Counted from the stretch's first letter, positions 11,901 through 29,611 are shown. The stretch is 64,000 nucleotides of DNA from Portulaca oleracea (GCA_029582165.1 CM055871.1:6641501-6705500); one strand, 5' to 3'. Program-made: numbers and translations. Notes: a model not told the origin generated them from the letters alone.

Positions 11901-12276
11901 ATGAGTATCATTATATTACATATAATATGAAAAGACAAATATGCCAATTAAAAGTTTACTCTTATGAACTCTTTCAATTGATCTCCCAAGCAATAGTAAA
12001 TAGTTTACCTTGCAAACACTCTCATATATACCATCACCATCCTTTATTTTTATGAACTCCTACCCTCATTTTTAACTTTCCTATCAAGCGGATCCTTAAT
12101 GTGAAAATTGGGTTGGATATGCATGATGGAAGTGCCCGGTTCTGATTTTATCTAGACCTTGTTTTCTCCAAAGTAAATTGCTCACAATATTTTTATACCT
12201 TCCTTTGCCTAATTTTACATTTTCTATTTATACCTCTGCCTAAACTTACATAACTTTTCTACCTCTAAAACTAATA

Positions 12277-12546
12277 GGGGGTGTTTGGTTGTTAGCTTTT
12301 TGTTGTAGCTTTTAGTTTTTTAGACACTATTAGCTTTTTGTTGTAGCTTTTAGCTTTTCAAACACTATTAACTTTTTGACCATCAAAAAACTACTTGAGA
12401 TATTGGGATAGGTTGGCAGTGTCTGGGTCTTATTGTAACTAGACCTTGTTTTTTCCGCAACGGTGGTAAGCTAGTTTTAAAAAAATTTCTTGAAGAAACA
12501 ATTACTTTACTGAATACTTTCCTGCAATTAGCTAATCCAAACACCC
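12277..12546. mobile_element. MITE with GGGTGTTTGG terminal repeats
   Basis: The element begins GGGTGTTTGGTTGTTAGC and ends GCTAATCCAAACACCC. The ends are of the type common in plant PIF/Harbinger or hAT miniature elements. Inside, tagctttttgttgtagctttta is duplicated. Flanks (ata/aaa) do not give a clean target duplication, so the superfamily is open. Confidence 0.55.
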
Positions 12547-13578
12547 AAAGTCAAATAGTTAATCTAAATACCTACTAGCTACCAACTAACAACTAGTTGT
12601 CGAATAGATCCATAGTCTACTTCTACAAAATTCCATATAGGCCACCCAAACCTAGACAACCTTATTTACGAAATTTCTACATACCCGCGGAAAGGACTGA
12701 GCCTTACTAAACAAAATTACTATGCACTAGCGTCCATGATCCTGGTTGCTATGAAAAGATCTATGACCCTAATTACAATGAACACAAGCCAGCTACACTT
12801 TCCTGTTTTGATTACTATTTACTAGCAGGGAAAAGGTGGAAAACCGTAACTAGAAAGGCAATGATACATCACCATGATCAGGCTCTCAATACTTGATAAT
12901 ATGCCACTCAAGAGTCAAGCCTGAACAAGGATAATCTCCTTACAGTCATAACTCATAAGGCATCATCACTCGTTAACTTCTGTTGTCGAATTTTGGGACT
13001 TTCATTCTTGGATAATCTCAAACGCCTTGAGCTAGTCCTTTTTACCAAGAACTGCATCGCTTTGCTTTGTTGGACCACACGCCGCTTCAACCAACCCCCC
13101 AAAAACAAGAAACTTCACTTGGAAATGTAAAACGAAAAAGGCTCAAGGAGCAGATTTGAAAGCAACGTTAAGAGTAATGATAATAATAATGATTTCCTTT
13201 AACAAACCAGTACAGAGAAATTCAGAAGTATCACAACCTACCCAAAGAAAAAAAAAACATTTGAAAGATACACTGGAGACTGGACTTAACTTTCCCCACA
13301 TATGGCATCGGAGAACAACCCAGTATCTGATAACATCACACTACACAGTTTACACCCTCCCATAAACACTTGAAGATTCTAGTTTAAATAATTAACTTCA
13401 AGCAAAAACAAGAAAACTGGCAAAAAGGTGTTGAAGCTTTCAGATCCAGGAGTTAACCGAGAAACACCCACATGAGTAGCAATGCTCCTCCACAAATTTG
13501 GACTAAAATATGGGACAGGGAGGGAGCACATACAACGCCCAAAGCGGAGAGAATATCAACAGATGTGTTCCCTTTGAC
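12547..13578. other. 3' flank of the Prp43-type gene
   Basis: This is downstream of the minus-strand helicase and probably includes its 3' UTR nearest 13578. No conserved frame or bounded repeat was found. Confidence 0.35.
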
Positions 13579-18507
<4,929 letters not shown>

Positions 18508-18860
18508 CCAATCAAATTGGAAACCCTAATTTGAATGCAGAAGCCAGGAATGTCGGATCCGGAAACCCCCAATTGGTTGGGAGGGGTTTCAGTGGTTAGG
18601 TTTGCGGTGAAAAAAACCCTAGCTGAGAGAAAGAGGGAAAAGAGAGAGATGATTTGGCGGAAGGTTTTTATATAGATTTTACAATTAAGGGTTTGTTGAA
18701 GTTTAGATATGAAGTTGAAACTCGATTGCAAATCTTGAAGTGGGGTTGTATTTCGAAAAGGGTTTGTTGAAGTTGAAACTCGATTTTTACAATTAGTGAG
18801 TGAGCGGTGGAAAGAATGAGGGAGGTTTGCATACGCTGTAGAGATTGATTGAGATAGAAG
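18508..18860 (-). promoter_or_regulatory. 5' leader and promoter region of the Prp43 gene
   Basis: This lies directly upstream of the helicase ATG on the minus strand. It includes CT-rich leader sequence (ctctctcttttccctctttctc on the minus strand near 18625-18650) and a TATATAAAA-like stretch at about 18668-18675. The transcription start is not visible. An (ATA)n run follows near 18870-18893. Confidence 0.4.
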
Positions 18861-18899
18861 TGGGGTAGATAATAATAATAATAATAATAATATATGTAA

Positions 18900-20413
18900 T
18901 ATATAACGTCAGGGGTTTATGGTATGCAACTTTCGCTTTGCCCATTTTACCCTTTACCATTGATAAATTATAAGAATAGATTAGTAATTATGATATTTTT
19001 TTATTTGCACTAAAATAATTATCAAAAAAATTGTTACCACTAAGATTTGAACATCTAATGCAAAGAAAAACTCTCCAATTTCCATACCACTAAACCACCA
19101 TATTTGAATTAATATTTCCTTATATATTCTCTATTTCACACTTTCACATTGGAACTGTCATTTACATTATTATCTTTTTTGGGTTTCTATTTTCCCTAAT
19201 TTACAATATATTATCATTTTTTAAATTTTTTTTAGATTCTTATGTTGTTATGTTACAAAATTTTATTTTTTGATGTTTTGTGTAAAGTATATTATTAACT
19301 TTAATCACCTTTGTTTGTTTAGAAAAGAATCAATTTTATCAAAAAAAATCATTACTACGTACATTATACCTAGAGCATCAATCTATACATATTTTTCTCT
19401 CCAATTCCATGACTTATTATATTTTTATGTCATAAGTCAACACACTAATTGTTGTATAATTTCGTATATGATTATTATCTTTCTTTATAAATTAATTATA
19501 AACAAAGAAATTAGTCAATCACCTCATTTCTTAATTAACCTCCCTAACATCTCTCCTCCTCCTTTTTAATGTTGATTCTCATTCTCATTCATTAACTAAA
19601 TATTTTCCTATTATTTACTAAAAGAATCAAAATTATAAAATATATCTAATATATTCACTTAAGGTTAAGTTAAATCATACATATATAAATTTTCTATTAT
19701 TGTATAAAAATGAGAAAAATCATAAAATCTACCTAATATGTTGATTGATGTTAAATTAACTAAATGTTGTATATATAAATTTTTCTATCATTTACAAAAA
19801 TGAGAAAAATCAAAATCTAGCTAATATGTTGATGGGTGTTAAATTAAATCATGCATCTATGTCTGTCTGTGTATCATAGAGAGATTGAGAGAAAGACAAA
19901 GGTGTCAAAAATTTATTTAATATACGAATATACTTTAAATCCAAATATTTGAAAAGTAAGTACATGATACAATTTATATCTTTTTATTTAAAGACAATTT
20001 TTGATTCACATGCATTGCGAGCATCGATTGTTAAATTTATTTATTTGTTTGAGTATATATCTTTTTATTTAAAGATAAGTTTTGGTTCGCACACATTGTG
20101 TTAAATTTATTTTTTTTGTTTGTGTATATACACACACAAAAAAAAATAAGTTAACAATTGATGCACGCAATGCGTGCGAATCAAAACTTGTAATAATAAT
20201 AATAGGTTTGGTTCCATTCCATTCCTATCCTCACCAAACACTATCAATTTAGGGTTCTAATTCCATACTCAACCCTCTAGGATTTTAATTCCATACCCAT
20301 CACATTCCTAAATTCTCACCAAACATAGTTGAATTATAGTATAGTACTCAATTTTATATTTGGAGATTAGGTAGGATAAAATTATAAAAATACGTTTAGA
20401 TAAGTAAAAAAAT
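18900..20413. other. AT-rich intergenic DNA with local repeats
   Basis: There is no gene. Three diverged copies of a unit of about 96 bp (ctaatatgttgattgatgtta...aaaaatgagaaaaatc) run from about 19610 to 19860. A second pair, starting atctttttatttaaagata, lies at 19978 and 20057. Its gattcgcacgcattgcgtgc-type sequence returns in inverted form at 20155-20190. At 20414 one Stowaway-type end (ccctccgttgtata) appears without a matching partner. Confidence 0.5.
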
Positions 20414-20473
20414 ATTCCCTCCGTTGTATATTATTTGTTTTTTAGTTGACTGTCATGTTCTTTAAAAATACAT

Positions 20474-20704
20474 TTAGATCATGTTTTTTTCTGCGGTTGG
20501 TAAACTGCGATACCACAACATACCGCAGTTTGTCACGACTTACCACACTTTACCACAAATCATTACTTTTCTCTCTCCTCACTTTTCTCCTCTACTTTTT
20601 ACATTCTCTCTCCTCATTTACCCCACATACCAATAACCCACCACAATTCCACCACACCTACCACAATTTCACCACACCTCATCACACCATACTGCAGGGC
20701 CTTA
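20474..20704. mobile_element. PIF/Harbinger-type MITE, ccacacca family, copy B (uninterrupted)
   Basis: The element spans 20477-20701 and is flanked on both sides by TTA (20474-20476 and 20702-20704). The right end is CTGCAGGGCC. The left end, GATCATGTTTTTTTCTGCGG, has drifted. Reverse-complemented, it matches copy C almost end to end and shows the intact sequence (aggagagagaaaagtaatg) into which the copia element of copy C was inserted. Confidence 0.8.
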
Positions 20705-21607
20705 GTAGTATTTTATTAATAATTGTAATGTTATATTTTTAAGATAATATTTTTTTATTACGAATCTAGTGGTAATAATTTTATACAACATGTTATTCCT
20801 TATATTGAGAAATTTACAAATAAAACTTTTCAAATTTGAAGACAGAATATTCCAAAGAAGAAAAATAATACGAACAGGGAAAGTATTTTTTTTGAACAAG
20901 TGTGGGTCAATTACGTACCATATCTATAAAACCATACCTATAGGAAGGTTGATACGGTGATACCTAAAGATAAATTTGAATCTGATATTTTTATGTTCTC
21001 TTAAAAAACAAATATTCCACCGATTATTGATATTTTTATGATCATGTAAGGTTGTCTTCTTTTGCAACGTAGATAAGTAAATAAGTAAAGATTGTTTAAG
21101 TCTACCACTTAAAAGAACAGGTTCCAAGTTTTATATTCTTATCGTTATATTTGTAAATTTCTTTTTTACCACTGAATTAATATTTTTATTCTTTTTATAC
21201 CAATTTTTAATAGTTTTGTATAATTATCAATTATAATATGCTTAGACTATGCTTTTTTTTCATGGTGTTGACTTGTACTCACTTGTTCTCAAAATATTTT
21301 TCCTACCAGTTACATAATATGTACCTAGAAATTCATATATTTAACAAGTGATGACGACGTATTTTATTTACATTATCTTATTTAAATATTTATATATTTA
21401 ATAATTGATTTGATTGATGTGATTTACTTTACTTTATTTACATACATTCTCAGAGAACAGGACTTTAGGATTTGTTAGATATGTCTTTTAGTATAAGTAC
21501 ACCCTAATCGAAGTGAATACATACTTTTTTATACAATAAATATGTGGTAATTGGCGTTGTAGTTATCAATTTGATTGTATATACATGAGTGGGTCAGATA
21601 TATATGC
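20705..21607. other. AT-rich intergenic DNA, no gene seen
   Basis: Only short frames without motifs. No bounded repeats were found. Confidence 0.4.
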
Positions 21608-21764
21608 TAAGACCCTATTCTTTTCTACGGTATTTTTGCGGTATGGTGTGGTGTGGTGTGGTGGAATTGTGGTGGGTGTAGTGGAATTGTGGTAAGTTAT
21701 TGATATGTGGGGTAGGTGAGGAGAGAGAATGTAAAAAGTAGATGAGTAAAGTGAGAAGAGAGAA

Positions 21765-21998
21765 TGTTAGCATTGTATAGTTTTATTTTTCTTTTCTTTT
21801 GGGCCTCTGCTATTGTTTTTGGGCCTTGCTCTTTTCTCGTCCAAATCCCTGTATTTATAGGGTTTTTCTCGCCTCTTGTTATACACATGGGTTTTTGAGC
21901 ATTTCACCCTTTGTCTCATTTTTAGTTTCTGTATCTTCCTCTCTCCCAAATAAAGTCTCGATTCTTTTTTTCGTATCGCAGCTTCTTTGAAGTTTTCA
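21765..21998 (+). repeat. 5' LTR of the copia element, with promoter
   Basis: 234 bp, TG...CA. A TATTTATAGG box at about 21851-21860 is the likely core promoter of the element. It differs from the 3' LTR at five single bases, with no indels. Confidence 0.9.
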
Positions 21999-22073
21999 TG
22001 GTATCAGAGCGTGGTTAAGTTCTTCTCCTTCCTCACTCTTCTTCTTCCTCTAAGTTTCCCTTTCTTATTTACC

Positions 22074-25000
22074 ATGTCCGACACAAAAACGGATACCAAA
22101 ATTCTCACTCTCGATCCCTCTGACCCTCTATACATCCATCCCTCAGATCATCCTGGGCAATCTCTTATATCTGAACCATTCAATGGGAATGAGTTCGAGA
22201 ATTGGAAACGTTCTGCCTCCATAGCACTCTCGGCCAAGAACAAATTGTGTCTGGTCAATGGATCATACGAAAAACCAGGGACCAATTCACCACTTTTTCC
22301 ATTTTGGAAGAGATGTCAGGATATGGTAATTTCTTGGCTCCTCAATTCCCTCCACAAAGATATCCGAGAAAGCGTTCTTTATTCCGAAACCCCCAATCTT
22401 CTTTGGCGAGAATTGATTGAGCGATATGGGCGATCTAATAAGGCAAAGCTGTTTCAAGTTCAACAATCTGTGAGTGCAATTTCTCAAGAAACCCTAGACG
22501 TCTCTGCCTACTTCAACAAATGTAAAAAGATTTGGGATGAATTTGCTATAGTCGGGGCCCTACCTCAGTGCGGGTGCGGAAAATGCACTTGCGATGTCAA
22601 GAGCAACCAAGCATTGCAGAAATATGCAGAAGATCAGAAAATCATCCAGTTCCTTATGGGGCTTAATGAGTCATACACAACTTTTCGAGGTAACATCCTG
22701 ATAATGTCCCCGTTTCCAAGTCTTGGGCAAGTATATGCAATGGCCATTCAAGAAGAGTGACAAAGACAGATTAGAAGCACTTCGAATTTCCTCTCTGAAA
22801 GTGCAGCGTTACAGACTGCTCAGAGAAGGCAAGAACCAAAGAAAGAAACTATCATTTGTGGTTACTGCAAGAAACCTGGACACCCAATTGAAAGGTGTTA
22901 TCAGCTGGTTGGATACCCCAACAGAAGTGGAAGAGGAAGTCAGTCCGGGAGGGGAAGAGGTAGGTCTCAACAAAGAGGTGGATACGCCCAGCTGGCTCAC
23001 TCAGACAACGCTTCAACAAACTCTCCACCTTTACTGGAAACCCCCAGTTTCACTCTTCCTGGTATGAATACTACTCAGACAAAGCAAATGCTTGAATTCA
23101 TGACTGGACTGTACAATGATACCAGAAAGGAGAACTCACCAGTTAAAGGTGAGCTGAAGCCAGCTTATATGGCAGGTACGTCCTCTGTCCCACTTGATAC
23201 CTATTGTCTTATGACTAGTGCTGCTAATAGGACCTGGATCATTGATTCAGGTGCTTCTGATCACATGGTCTGTGATCAAGAGCACCTGTATAATATCAAG
23301 AACTTGCCTAAACCCATTTTTGTTGTTTTGCCCAACCAAGAAAAAGTTAAAGTAACGAAATATGGAAATTATGACTTAAGAGACAATCTGATCCTTGAGC
23401 ATGTTTTATTTGTGCCCCGCTTTAGCTTTAATTTGATCTATGTTAAAAGACTTAGTGAGCAATTGGGTTGTGATGCTCTTTTTACCCCCAAGACTTGTAC
23501 CTTGCAGGGCCCTTCTCTGAGGAGGCCTCTGGTACTTGGTAAATCCACGACTGGCCTATACATTCTTGATCAACAAATAACAAGAGGATGGAAGGACAAC
23601 CATACTCATGACATTATTCTTGACTGTAGTAACAACGTTGATAGTAAGGATTGTAACAATTGTGTTTTTCAATCTGCCTCTAAACATTCTTGTAAGAGTT
23701 GTGATCTTTGGCACCAACATTTGGGACATATTTCTTTTGATAAAGTGAGAAAATTACGGGTTTGTGACCATGGGTCATCTCATGGCCAGACTGTTGGTGA
23801 TTGTGAAATATGTCCTAAGGCTAAGCAACATAGAATGCCTTTCCCTCACAGTAGAATCTCAACCAAGCAAATTTTTGATTTAATCCATATTGATGTCTGG
23901 GGTCCCTATTCTGAGAAGACCTATACTGGACATAAGTATTTTCTTACTATAGTTGATGATTACTCAAGAAGTACTTGGACACATCTTATGGTAACAAAGA
24001 ATGAGGCTTTTTCTTTACTTAAATCCTTTGTCCTTATGATCAGAAATCAATTTAGAAAAACCATAAAAATTATTCGTTCAGATAATGCCCTTGAACTTGG
24101 CTTAAACCATACAACCAAGACCTTTTTTACTGAGCATGGTATCCTTCATCAGACATCTTGTGTCCAAACTCCCCAACAAAATGGGGTTGTTGAAAGAAAG
24201 CACAAACATCTACTTGAAGTCAGTAGGTCTCTTCTTTTTCAATCCGGTCTCCCACTCAGATTTTGGGGAAATTGTTTGATGACAACCACTTATTTGATCA
24301 ACAGGATGCCTACTAAGGTTCTTGGTCATAAAACTCCTTTTGAAATTTTACATGGGATAAAACTAGAATTGACTAACTTAAGAGTGTTTGGCTGTTTGTG
24401 TCATGTGTCGACCTTGAAACAAGGCAGAACCAAATTAGATCCTAGGGCAACACCATGTGTGTTCCTTGGCTATCCTATGGGAAAGAAAGCATATAAAGTT
24501 ATGACTCTTGATTCACATGAGTTCTTAGTATCTAGAGACATTAAATTTGTTGAAAATATTTTCCCCATGTCTGACAAATTCAAATTGAGTCAGAAACTTC
24601 CTTCTGATTACACTGAAATTTATGATCAAGACGATTTTGTCCCTGTAGAACAAACTCTTGACAACCAAATTTTTTCTACTGGGGACTGTTTTGAATATGA
24701 AGATTCACACCACACTTCCTCACAACATAATGAGGATGGGGATTCAGATCACACTAATGTTGTTGATAATGGTTCTACAGAAGGTCAAAACCCTTCATGT
24801 ATTCCTCTCAAGAGGTCTACTAGAGTACACAAAACACCCTCTTATTTAAATGACTATTCTGTGATGAGTAGCTCTAAACAGAACCATGTCACTTGCTCAA
24901 ATACTTTTACTAATCTTATTGAGCAACCTTCCACTTTTAGTTATTTTGCCTTGCATGCCAACAGTCAATCTCTTCTGAATCACCTTAATTACATTGAGCC

Positions 25001-25352
25001 TAAATCCTATGAAGAAGCCTCTAAGCACCCAGGATGGCAAGAGGCTATGAATGATGAATTTAAGGCTTTAATGATCAATAAGACTTGGGACATTGTCCCT
25101 CTTCCCTCTGGAAAGAAACCCATAGGTTGTAGATGGGTTTATAAAGTCAAACATAGAGCTGATGGAACAATAGAAAGGTTAAAGGCTAGACTTGTTGTAC
25201 AAGGCTACACCCAAAAAGAGGGGATAGATTTCACAGAAACTTTCTCACCAGTTGTTAAAATGACCACTATTAGGTCCTTAATGGCCATAGCAGTTAAAAA
25301 GGGATGGTTGTTACATCAATTAGATGTGAACAATGCCTTCCTCCATGGATGA
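22074..25352 (+). pseudogene. Copia gag-protease-integrase-RT frame with one in-frame stop
   Basis: The frame opens at ATG 22074 (MSDTKTDTK). It carries a UBN2/retrotran_gag-type region up to TGA 22758-22760, then continues in the same frame. A CCHC zinc knuckle of form C-x2-C-x4-H-x4-C lies at about 22857-22898. The aspartic protease motif DSGA is at about 23244. The integrase HHCC region (WHQHLGHIS ... CEICPKAKQ) is near 23709-23830. The three acidic integrase core residues are in [16 protein letters not shown] and VVERKHKH (about 23888-24210). The reverse transcriptase begins near 25030 (WQEAMNDE...). The frame closes at TGA 25350-25352, directly after AFLHG, where the homologous protein normally continues. 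The TGA at 22758 reads like CGA to TGA, a common CpG decay change. Confidence 0.9.
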
Positions 25353-26529
25353 GGAGATCTCCATGAAAGTCCCTTCTGGTATCACTACTGATGTTCCAAA
25401 TGTTGTTTGTAAATTGAATAAGTCTCTATATGGTTTAAAGCAAGCCTCTAGACAGTGGTATGCAAAGCTTGGTGATACTCTCTATAAAAAGGGATATCAT
25501 CATTCCTTGAATGATTACTCTCTTTTTTGGAAGAAACATGGCTCTATGGTTACTTTTCTTGCCATATATGTGGATGATATCCTTCTTACAGGTAATAATG
25601 TTTCTGAGATTGATGACATTAAGAGATTTCTGGATGAGTCTTTTAAAATAAAAGACTTGGGGCATGTGAACTATTTTTTGGGCATTGAAATTCTCAGAAC
25701 TGAAAAAGCTCTCCTTTTGACTCAACAAAAGTTTATAAATGACCTTGTAAAGGATTTTGGCTGCGAATTTGTATCACCTGTTGTCACACCCATTGAGCTA
25801 GATTCCAAGCTACTTCCAGATTCAGGAGAACCATTTCACGATGCGACCTTGTACAGAAGGTTGGTTGGGAAGTTAAACTTCCTAACCAACACAAGGCCTG
25901 ACATTGCTTTCGCCGTCCAACATCTCAGCCAGTTCATGCAAGGCCCTAGAATTCCTGATTATGAAGCAGCCATTCGTGTTGTAAAATATTTGAAGGGAAG
26001 TTCCACTCTTGGAATCTTGTTAAGCAATGATCCTGTTTTTGATCTTATTGCATATTGTGATTCTGATTGTGCCTCGTGTCCTCATTCCCGCAGGTCCGTA
26101 AGCGGTTTTCTTGTATTCTTGGGAGATGTTTTGATATCCAGGAAATCGAAGAAACAACAATCAATAAGCCTTTCCTCCGCTGAAGCAGAGTACCGGAGTA
26201 TTCGAAGGCTCGTTGGCGAACTTGCTTGGTTGAGTAGACTTTTACACGAACTCACCTTGGAAAATATCATTCCTATCCCGGTGAAGTGTGATAATCAAGC
26301 GACCATCTATATTGCAAAAAATCTCGTCTATCATGATCGCACAAAACACATCGAACTCGACTGCCACTTCATCCGGGAGAAGCTGTTAGAAGACCTAATT
26401 TCCCTCTCATACGTTCCAACAAAATCTCAGCTAGCCGATTTGCTCACAAAACCTTTAACTGGGATAAATCACAGAATTCTTTTGTCCAAATTGGGGGTTT
26501 CATCACCTCCAATTCGAGGGGGGTGTTAG
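25353..26529 (+). pseudogene. Copia reverse transcriptase C-terminal half and RNase H, shifted frame
   Basis: This continues the polyprotein in the +1 frame; open reading extends back to 25333 and ends at 26527-26529. The catalytic YVDD motif is at about 25567. RNase H follows with AYCDSDCASC (Asp), SLSSAEAEYRS (Glu) and a conserved C-terminal HIELDCHFIRE. The shift lies between AFLHG (old frame) and DEEISMKVP (new frame) at about 25345-25355, where family proteins have a few more residues. A small deletion between short repeats is the likely cause. All catalytic residues remain visible. Confidence 0.88.
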
Positions 26530-26757
26530 CATTGTATAGTTTTATTTTTCTTTTCTTTTGGGCCTCTGCTATTGTTTTTGGGCCTTGCTCTTTTCTCGTC
26601 CAAATCCCTGTATTTATAGGGTTTTTCTCACCTCTTGTTATACACAGGGGTTTTTGAGCATTTCACCCTTTGTCTCATTTTTAGTTTCTGTATCTTCCTC
26701 ACTCCCAAATTAAGTCTCGATTCTTTTTTTCGTATTGCAGCTTCTTTGAAGTTTTCA
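26524..26757 (+). repeat. 3' LTR of the copia element
   Basis: 234 bp, TG...CA, preceded by a G-rich polypurine tract. It matches the 5' LTR except for five single-base differences. Confidence 0.9.
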
Positions 26758-27264
26758 GAGAAAAGTAATGATTTGTGGTAAAGTGTGGTGAGTTGTGGCA
26801 AACTGCGGTACCAGCGATATGCTGTGGTACCACAATTTACCAACCCCAGAAAAGATTAGGGCCTAAATTAACCTAGGCTATTATCTAAAAGACAAGTTAG
26901 CACCATTATCTTTCATGAAAAACTGTCGCCGTTCATTTATGAGGTAAGTATGATTCTACTAATATTATTTATTTTTACTTCCTCAGCCCTGCATTATGTT
27001 TCTTACCTTACATTCCTTGAATCATTTTTAACTATCTATTTGTACTTCCCTTACAAATTGTTACTTACTCGACCCTACATTATTATTTTTTACACCTTAT
27101 TTTCCTTATACCATATTTACCTTATAAAGAAACATTACCTAAAAAACATTCAAGATATTCTTGATATATTTCAAATGTGATTTTTACTTAATGATCGTAA
27201 ACTTAATGGTATATTTCAAGGGTGATTCGTTAACTTATTTTAATAATTTTTCTAATCTAGTTAA

Positions 27265-27560
27265 TACTCCCTCCGTTCCATATTAATTGACACTTAAACT
27301 AATTTTTTTTGTTCCAAAATAATTGTCACTTTCCATTTTCTAATACCTAATTTTTATTTTTATTTTAATAATTATGCTAACTTTTTACTTTTTCAATAAA
27401 TAATAACTACTACTCGCATTCTCTCACCACCTACACCTTGGTATCCAAAAAAACACCTTAGAAAATAATGTTATTTAATTATGTAAGTAGTTTTTTTTGG
27501 TTAAACCTTGGTATATGAAAATTTTTGAAATATGTCTATTAATATGGAACGGAGGGAGTA
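27265..27560. mobile_element. Stowaway (Tc1/Mariner-type) MITE, 292 bp
   Basis: The element (27267-27558) begins CTCCCTCCGTTCCATATTAA and ends TTAATATGGAACGGAGGGAG. These are inverted copies carrying the classic Stowaway end. TA lies on both sides (27265-27266 and 27559-27560), the expected target duplication. The neighbouring stretches 26867-27264 and 27561-28072 are AT-rich and hold no gene. Confidence 0.92.
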
Positions 27561-28072
27561 ATAATAATATTTAAGAAGATGATTTTCTAATATTATTGGT
27601 TTAATTTTGTAAGTTATTATAATTTTTAATTAATCAACGGTTAAAGTTTGTTAAAGTGGACAATCATTTGGTGACAGATGAAATAATATTTTCTTCCATA
27701 GTTTCCAGTTTTTTTTAAATGCACCGTGAAACAATATTTTTGAAAATGTTAATTTTACCTTTCAAATGTTACTAGAGATAATTATTCTTTCTCTTGTATT
27801 AGCGCATCACTTCGTTTGTGTTTGTTCCACCTAAAAAGAAAAGCCTTCGTATATGTTAGTTGGGTATTGCGCCATCAAAATTTTATCTGACACGAATACA
27901 TTAATTTGTCCGAATTGGATAAAACTCGATTTCAATATTGATTAAATATTCAGATACTATTTTCTTTTCTTTTTTTATTATTCAAACATGAATTTAGTTT
28001 CGTTCGAATTAACTGGTCTGATCTAAATCGAAAAGAAATTGCCAAATTAGGTTCAAACATCAATTTGTCGTC

Positions 28073-28422
28073 TGAGACCTTGTTCTTTTATACGGTTAGC
28101 AATCTGCAGTGCTACAGTCCACCACACTTTGCCACAACCCCCCACAACATACCATTCCACCACAACCCACCACAAATTACTTTTTTCTCAATTACCAATA
28201 CAGTATTTTTTTTAATCATTCAAATATAATATAATATTTCAACTCACTTTTTTCAATTATTTTTTCACAATTAACAATACAATATTTATATGCTACTTAC
28301 TATATATATACACAAAAACCTACCACAACTCAACAATAACTCACCACAGTTTCACCATATCTGCCACAATTTCACCACATCGCGTCATACCACAACATGC
28401 CACATAAAAGAATAGGGTCTTA
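28073..28422. mobile_element. PIF/Harbinger-type MITE, ccacacca family, copy D
   Basis: The element (28076-28419) begins GACCTTGTTCTTTTAT and ends ATAAAAGAATAGGGTC. Flanks are TGA and TTA, one base from a perfect 3-bp duplication. The interior carries the same ccaccaca words but a longer AT-rich middle than copies A-C. Confidence 0.75.
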
Positions 28423-28932
28423 ATTTCGACATCAACTAAATTTGAACAATCCAAGCTGATCGAGATCTAATTTTTGCGACAGAATTTACTTTTTCAAGAT
28501 AAGAGAGTGAGAATTGTGCCAAAGAACCGCGCGTGGGTCTGTCTTGTGTAGACATTTTATGACCAAAATAAGTTATCGGAAAGGAGAAGCATGGGCCCCA
28601 CATCAACGGTCAGCAAAAGATGATTACTGGTATGCCTCCATAGGATTCGGATTCGAGCCCATGTCATGGATTTTATTTTGTTTGGATCGGATCTCATCAT
28701 CTATTATAACCGTTACTTCATTTTTTTAGGTTTTCTAATTTCATCGTCTTTATATTTTTCTTATTTTTTTTGTTATTTTTCACAGTGAGATTAAACAGTC
28801 TAAATTAAAATTTGCTCAAATCTATCTAAATTTATCAAAGATTTATATTTGTCTTACCTAATTTTATTAGTAAAAAAGTCCTTACAGTAACCAACAATGA
28901 TTATGGGACAATTTTACCTTATATTAAGAGTT

Positions 28933-29210
28933 TAAGGCCCTATTATTTTATATGGTCAGTTGCAGTGTGGTAATAGTGCGGTGAGGTAAAATTTGAAAAG
29001 GTGTGGTGAGCTGTGATGAAAGTTGTGGTAGGTGGGGCATGTTAAGAGAAAGAATGTGAAAAGTATAGGAGAAAAGTGAGAAGAAAGAAAAATGAAAAGA
29101 TATATTGATAATGATTGTGGTGTGGCGTAGTAAGATGTGATGAAAAATTAAATAGTATGGTGCAGTACCATACCGCACCGCAACCTACCGCATAAAAAAA
29201 AGGGGCCTAA
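28933..29210. mobile_element. PIF/Harbinger-type MITE, ccacacca family, copy E
   Basis: The element (28936-29207) begins GGCCCTATTATTTTATATGG and ends CCGCATAAAAAAAAGGGGCC. Perfect TAA duplications lie at 28933-28935 and 29208-29210. The interior is in the gtgg orientation with a core resembling that of copies A-C. The 28423-28932 stretch to its left and 29211-29611 to its right show no gene. Confidence 0.82.
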
Positions 29211-29611
29211 GACTACCTACTGTAATTCAATGAGTAACTCACATACCATGTGAGTCATCACACTTCGGAACGTAGCCTTAGGTGGTAGGTTTATGCATGT
29301 AAGAAGATCACCCAACATGAATGTCAAAGTTGATGACTGATGAGGTTAGTAATATAACGAAAAATGTTAGTGAAAATAGTGACAATGAGCCAATTATGCC
29401 ATTAAATCATGACTATCCACAAAGATTTTACGGGTTAAAACATCACCTATCGTATACTTTCGCGCTTTCTAGTACAACCACATTGCCTCGTGTGGTTAGT
29501 TTATCAAGAAAAATAGTCAATTATCAAATGTAAATCAATAGTGGTTTTATATTGCCCTATATTGACCCAAATCGTTTGGCGCAATGGATTAATAAGCAAT
29601 TGGTCGTATTG

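Larger units (their letters stand above)
21760..26762 (+). mobile_element. Ty1/copia LTR retrotransposon, nearly intact, 4993 bp
   Basis: LTRs of 234 bp lie at 21765-21998 and 26524-26757. Both are TG...CA and differ at five positions (about 2 percent). A 5-bp target duplication GAGAA lies at 21760-21764 and 26758-26762. The primer-binding site TGGTATCAGAGC (21999-22010) abuts the 5' LTR and matches the initiator-Met tRNA 3' end used by many plant copia elements. A G-rich polypurine tract precedes the 3' LTR (about 26517-26523). Domains run gag, protease, integrase, reverse transcriptase, RNase H, which is the copia order. Two breaks interrupt the single polyprotein frame: TGA at 22758-22760 and a frame change near 25350. 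This copy should therefore not make a full polyprotein. Low LTR divergence suggests recent insertion. Confidence 0.96.
21608..26866. mobile_element. PIF/Harbinger-type MITE, copy C, split by a copia retrotransposon
   Basis: The left part is 21611-21764 and the right part 26763-26863. The outer flanks are TAA on both sides (21608-21610 and 26864-26866). The ends are GACCCTATTCTTTTCTACGG and CCAGAAAAGATTAGGGCC. With the retrotransposon and one GAGAA copy ignored, the two arms line up with copy B. The order of events is therefore clear: MITE first, copia second. Confidence 0.85.
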
